Both the position numbers and the translations under genes were made by a program. From NCBI GenBank assembly GCA_964600075.1, contig CAZRIE010000162.1, positions 1 to 6,844 on the forward strand: a DNA stretch of 6,844 nucleotides, read 5' to 3'. Origin of the DNA: CAZRIE01 sp964600075. Lineage in GTDB: Bacteria > Bacteroidota > Bacteroidia > Flavobacteriales > Flavobacteriaceae. Each line of letters opens with the position of its first letter. Within the stretch, counting starts at the first letter, position 1. The notes under the pieces were generated by a model that worked only from the letters and a program-made list of their open reading frames with translations, did not search any database and was not told the origin of the DNA. Below are positions 6,694 through 6,844 of this stretch, in pieces.

Positions 6694-6844
6694 TCATTCT
6701 ATGATTCCGGCACATCCTACCCGTGCACCCGCAGCTCCACTAGGTTGTGAGGTAAAATCGTCTTGCCCTTTATGAACGATTACCGACCTTCCGATAATAT
6801 TCTTGTTCGCCTCATCACAGCCCATACACCATTCGTCGGTAGCG
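6694..6844 (-). CDS. sodC: Cu/Zn superoxide dismutase, C-terminal end only
   Basis: The frame enters from the right edge and gives the last 49 residues before the TGA at 6696-6694. It contains TDEWCMGCDE, then IIGRSVIVHKGQDDF, where the His is the last copper ligand (His120 of bovine SOD1), and GAAGARVGCAG near the end. There the Arg is the substrate-guiding residue (Arg143) and the Cys is the disulfide cysteine (Cys146). The C-terminal signature is slightly altered: C-A-G-I-I in place of the usual C-G-V-I. The enzyme converts superoxide to hydrogen peroxide and oxygen, and bacterial SodC proteins are exported to the periplasm or the cell surface. The start, signal peptide and other metal ligands lie outside the window. 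The nearest downstream element is the anti-sigma remnant, followed by the terminator at 6075-6107, which may now serve this gene. Confidence 0.9.
   Translation of the reverse strand, partial: ATDEWCMGCDEANKNIIGRSVIVHKGQDDFTSQPSGAAGARVGCAGIIE

Overview
The window looks like a chromosomal segment of a Bacteroidota bacterium, most likely a marine Flavobacteriaceae-type organism. The basis is moderate AT richness, a general lack of strong Shine-Dalgarno sequences, and protein families with a Bacteroidota flavour (two-domain VOC protein, RskA-like anti-sigma tail, SodC with a TDEWC-type C-terminus). This assignment is an inference from composition and family resemblance; no marker gene is present.

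Layout. Positions 1-1943 (minus) hold most of an RND/MMPL-type membrane transporter whose C-terminus lies beyond the left edge. It is preceded on the same strand by a secreted DUF547 protein (2125-2913, minus). A 166-bp divergent intergenic region (2914-3079) separates these from a tight plus-strand group of three genes: a family-2 glycosyltransferase of the TIGR04283 type (3080-3799), a two-domain VOC/glyoxalase-fold protein starting one base after its stop (3801-4853), and a membrane-anchored metallo-beta-lactamase-fold hydrolase resembling NAPE-PLD (4875-6005). A stem-loop at 6075-6107 separates this group from convergent minus-strand material. That material is a decayed, N-terminally truncated anti-sigma factor (6133-6648) and the C-terminal end of a Cu/Zn superoxide dismutase gene that enters from the right edge (6694-6844).

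How the genes may work together. The glycosyltransferase, VOC and MBL genes are very likely one transcription unit. The transporter and DUF547 protein are transcribed away from them and may share the divergent control region. A glycosyltransferase, a phospholipase-D-like MBL enzyme and an RND transporter would be compatible with envelope lipid or glycolipid modification, but nothing in the sequence identifies the substrate. The sodC/anti-sigma end is a separate block. It appears to have lost an ECF-type regulatory module by deletion and point decay, leaving only the tail of the anti-sigma gene. No RNA genes, insertion sequences or CRISPR arrays were seen.
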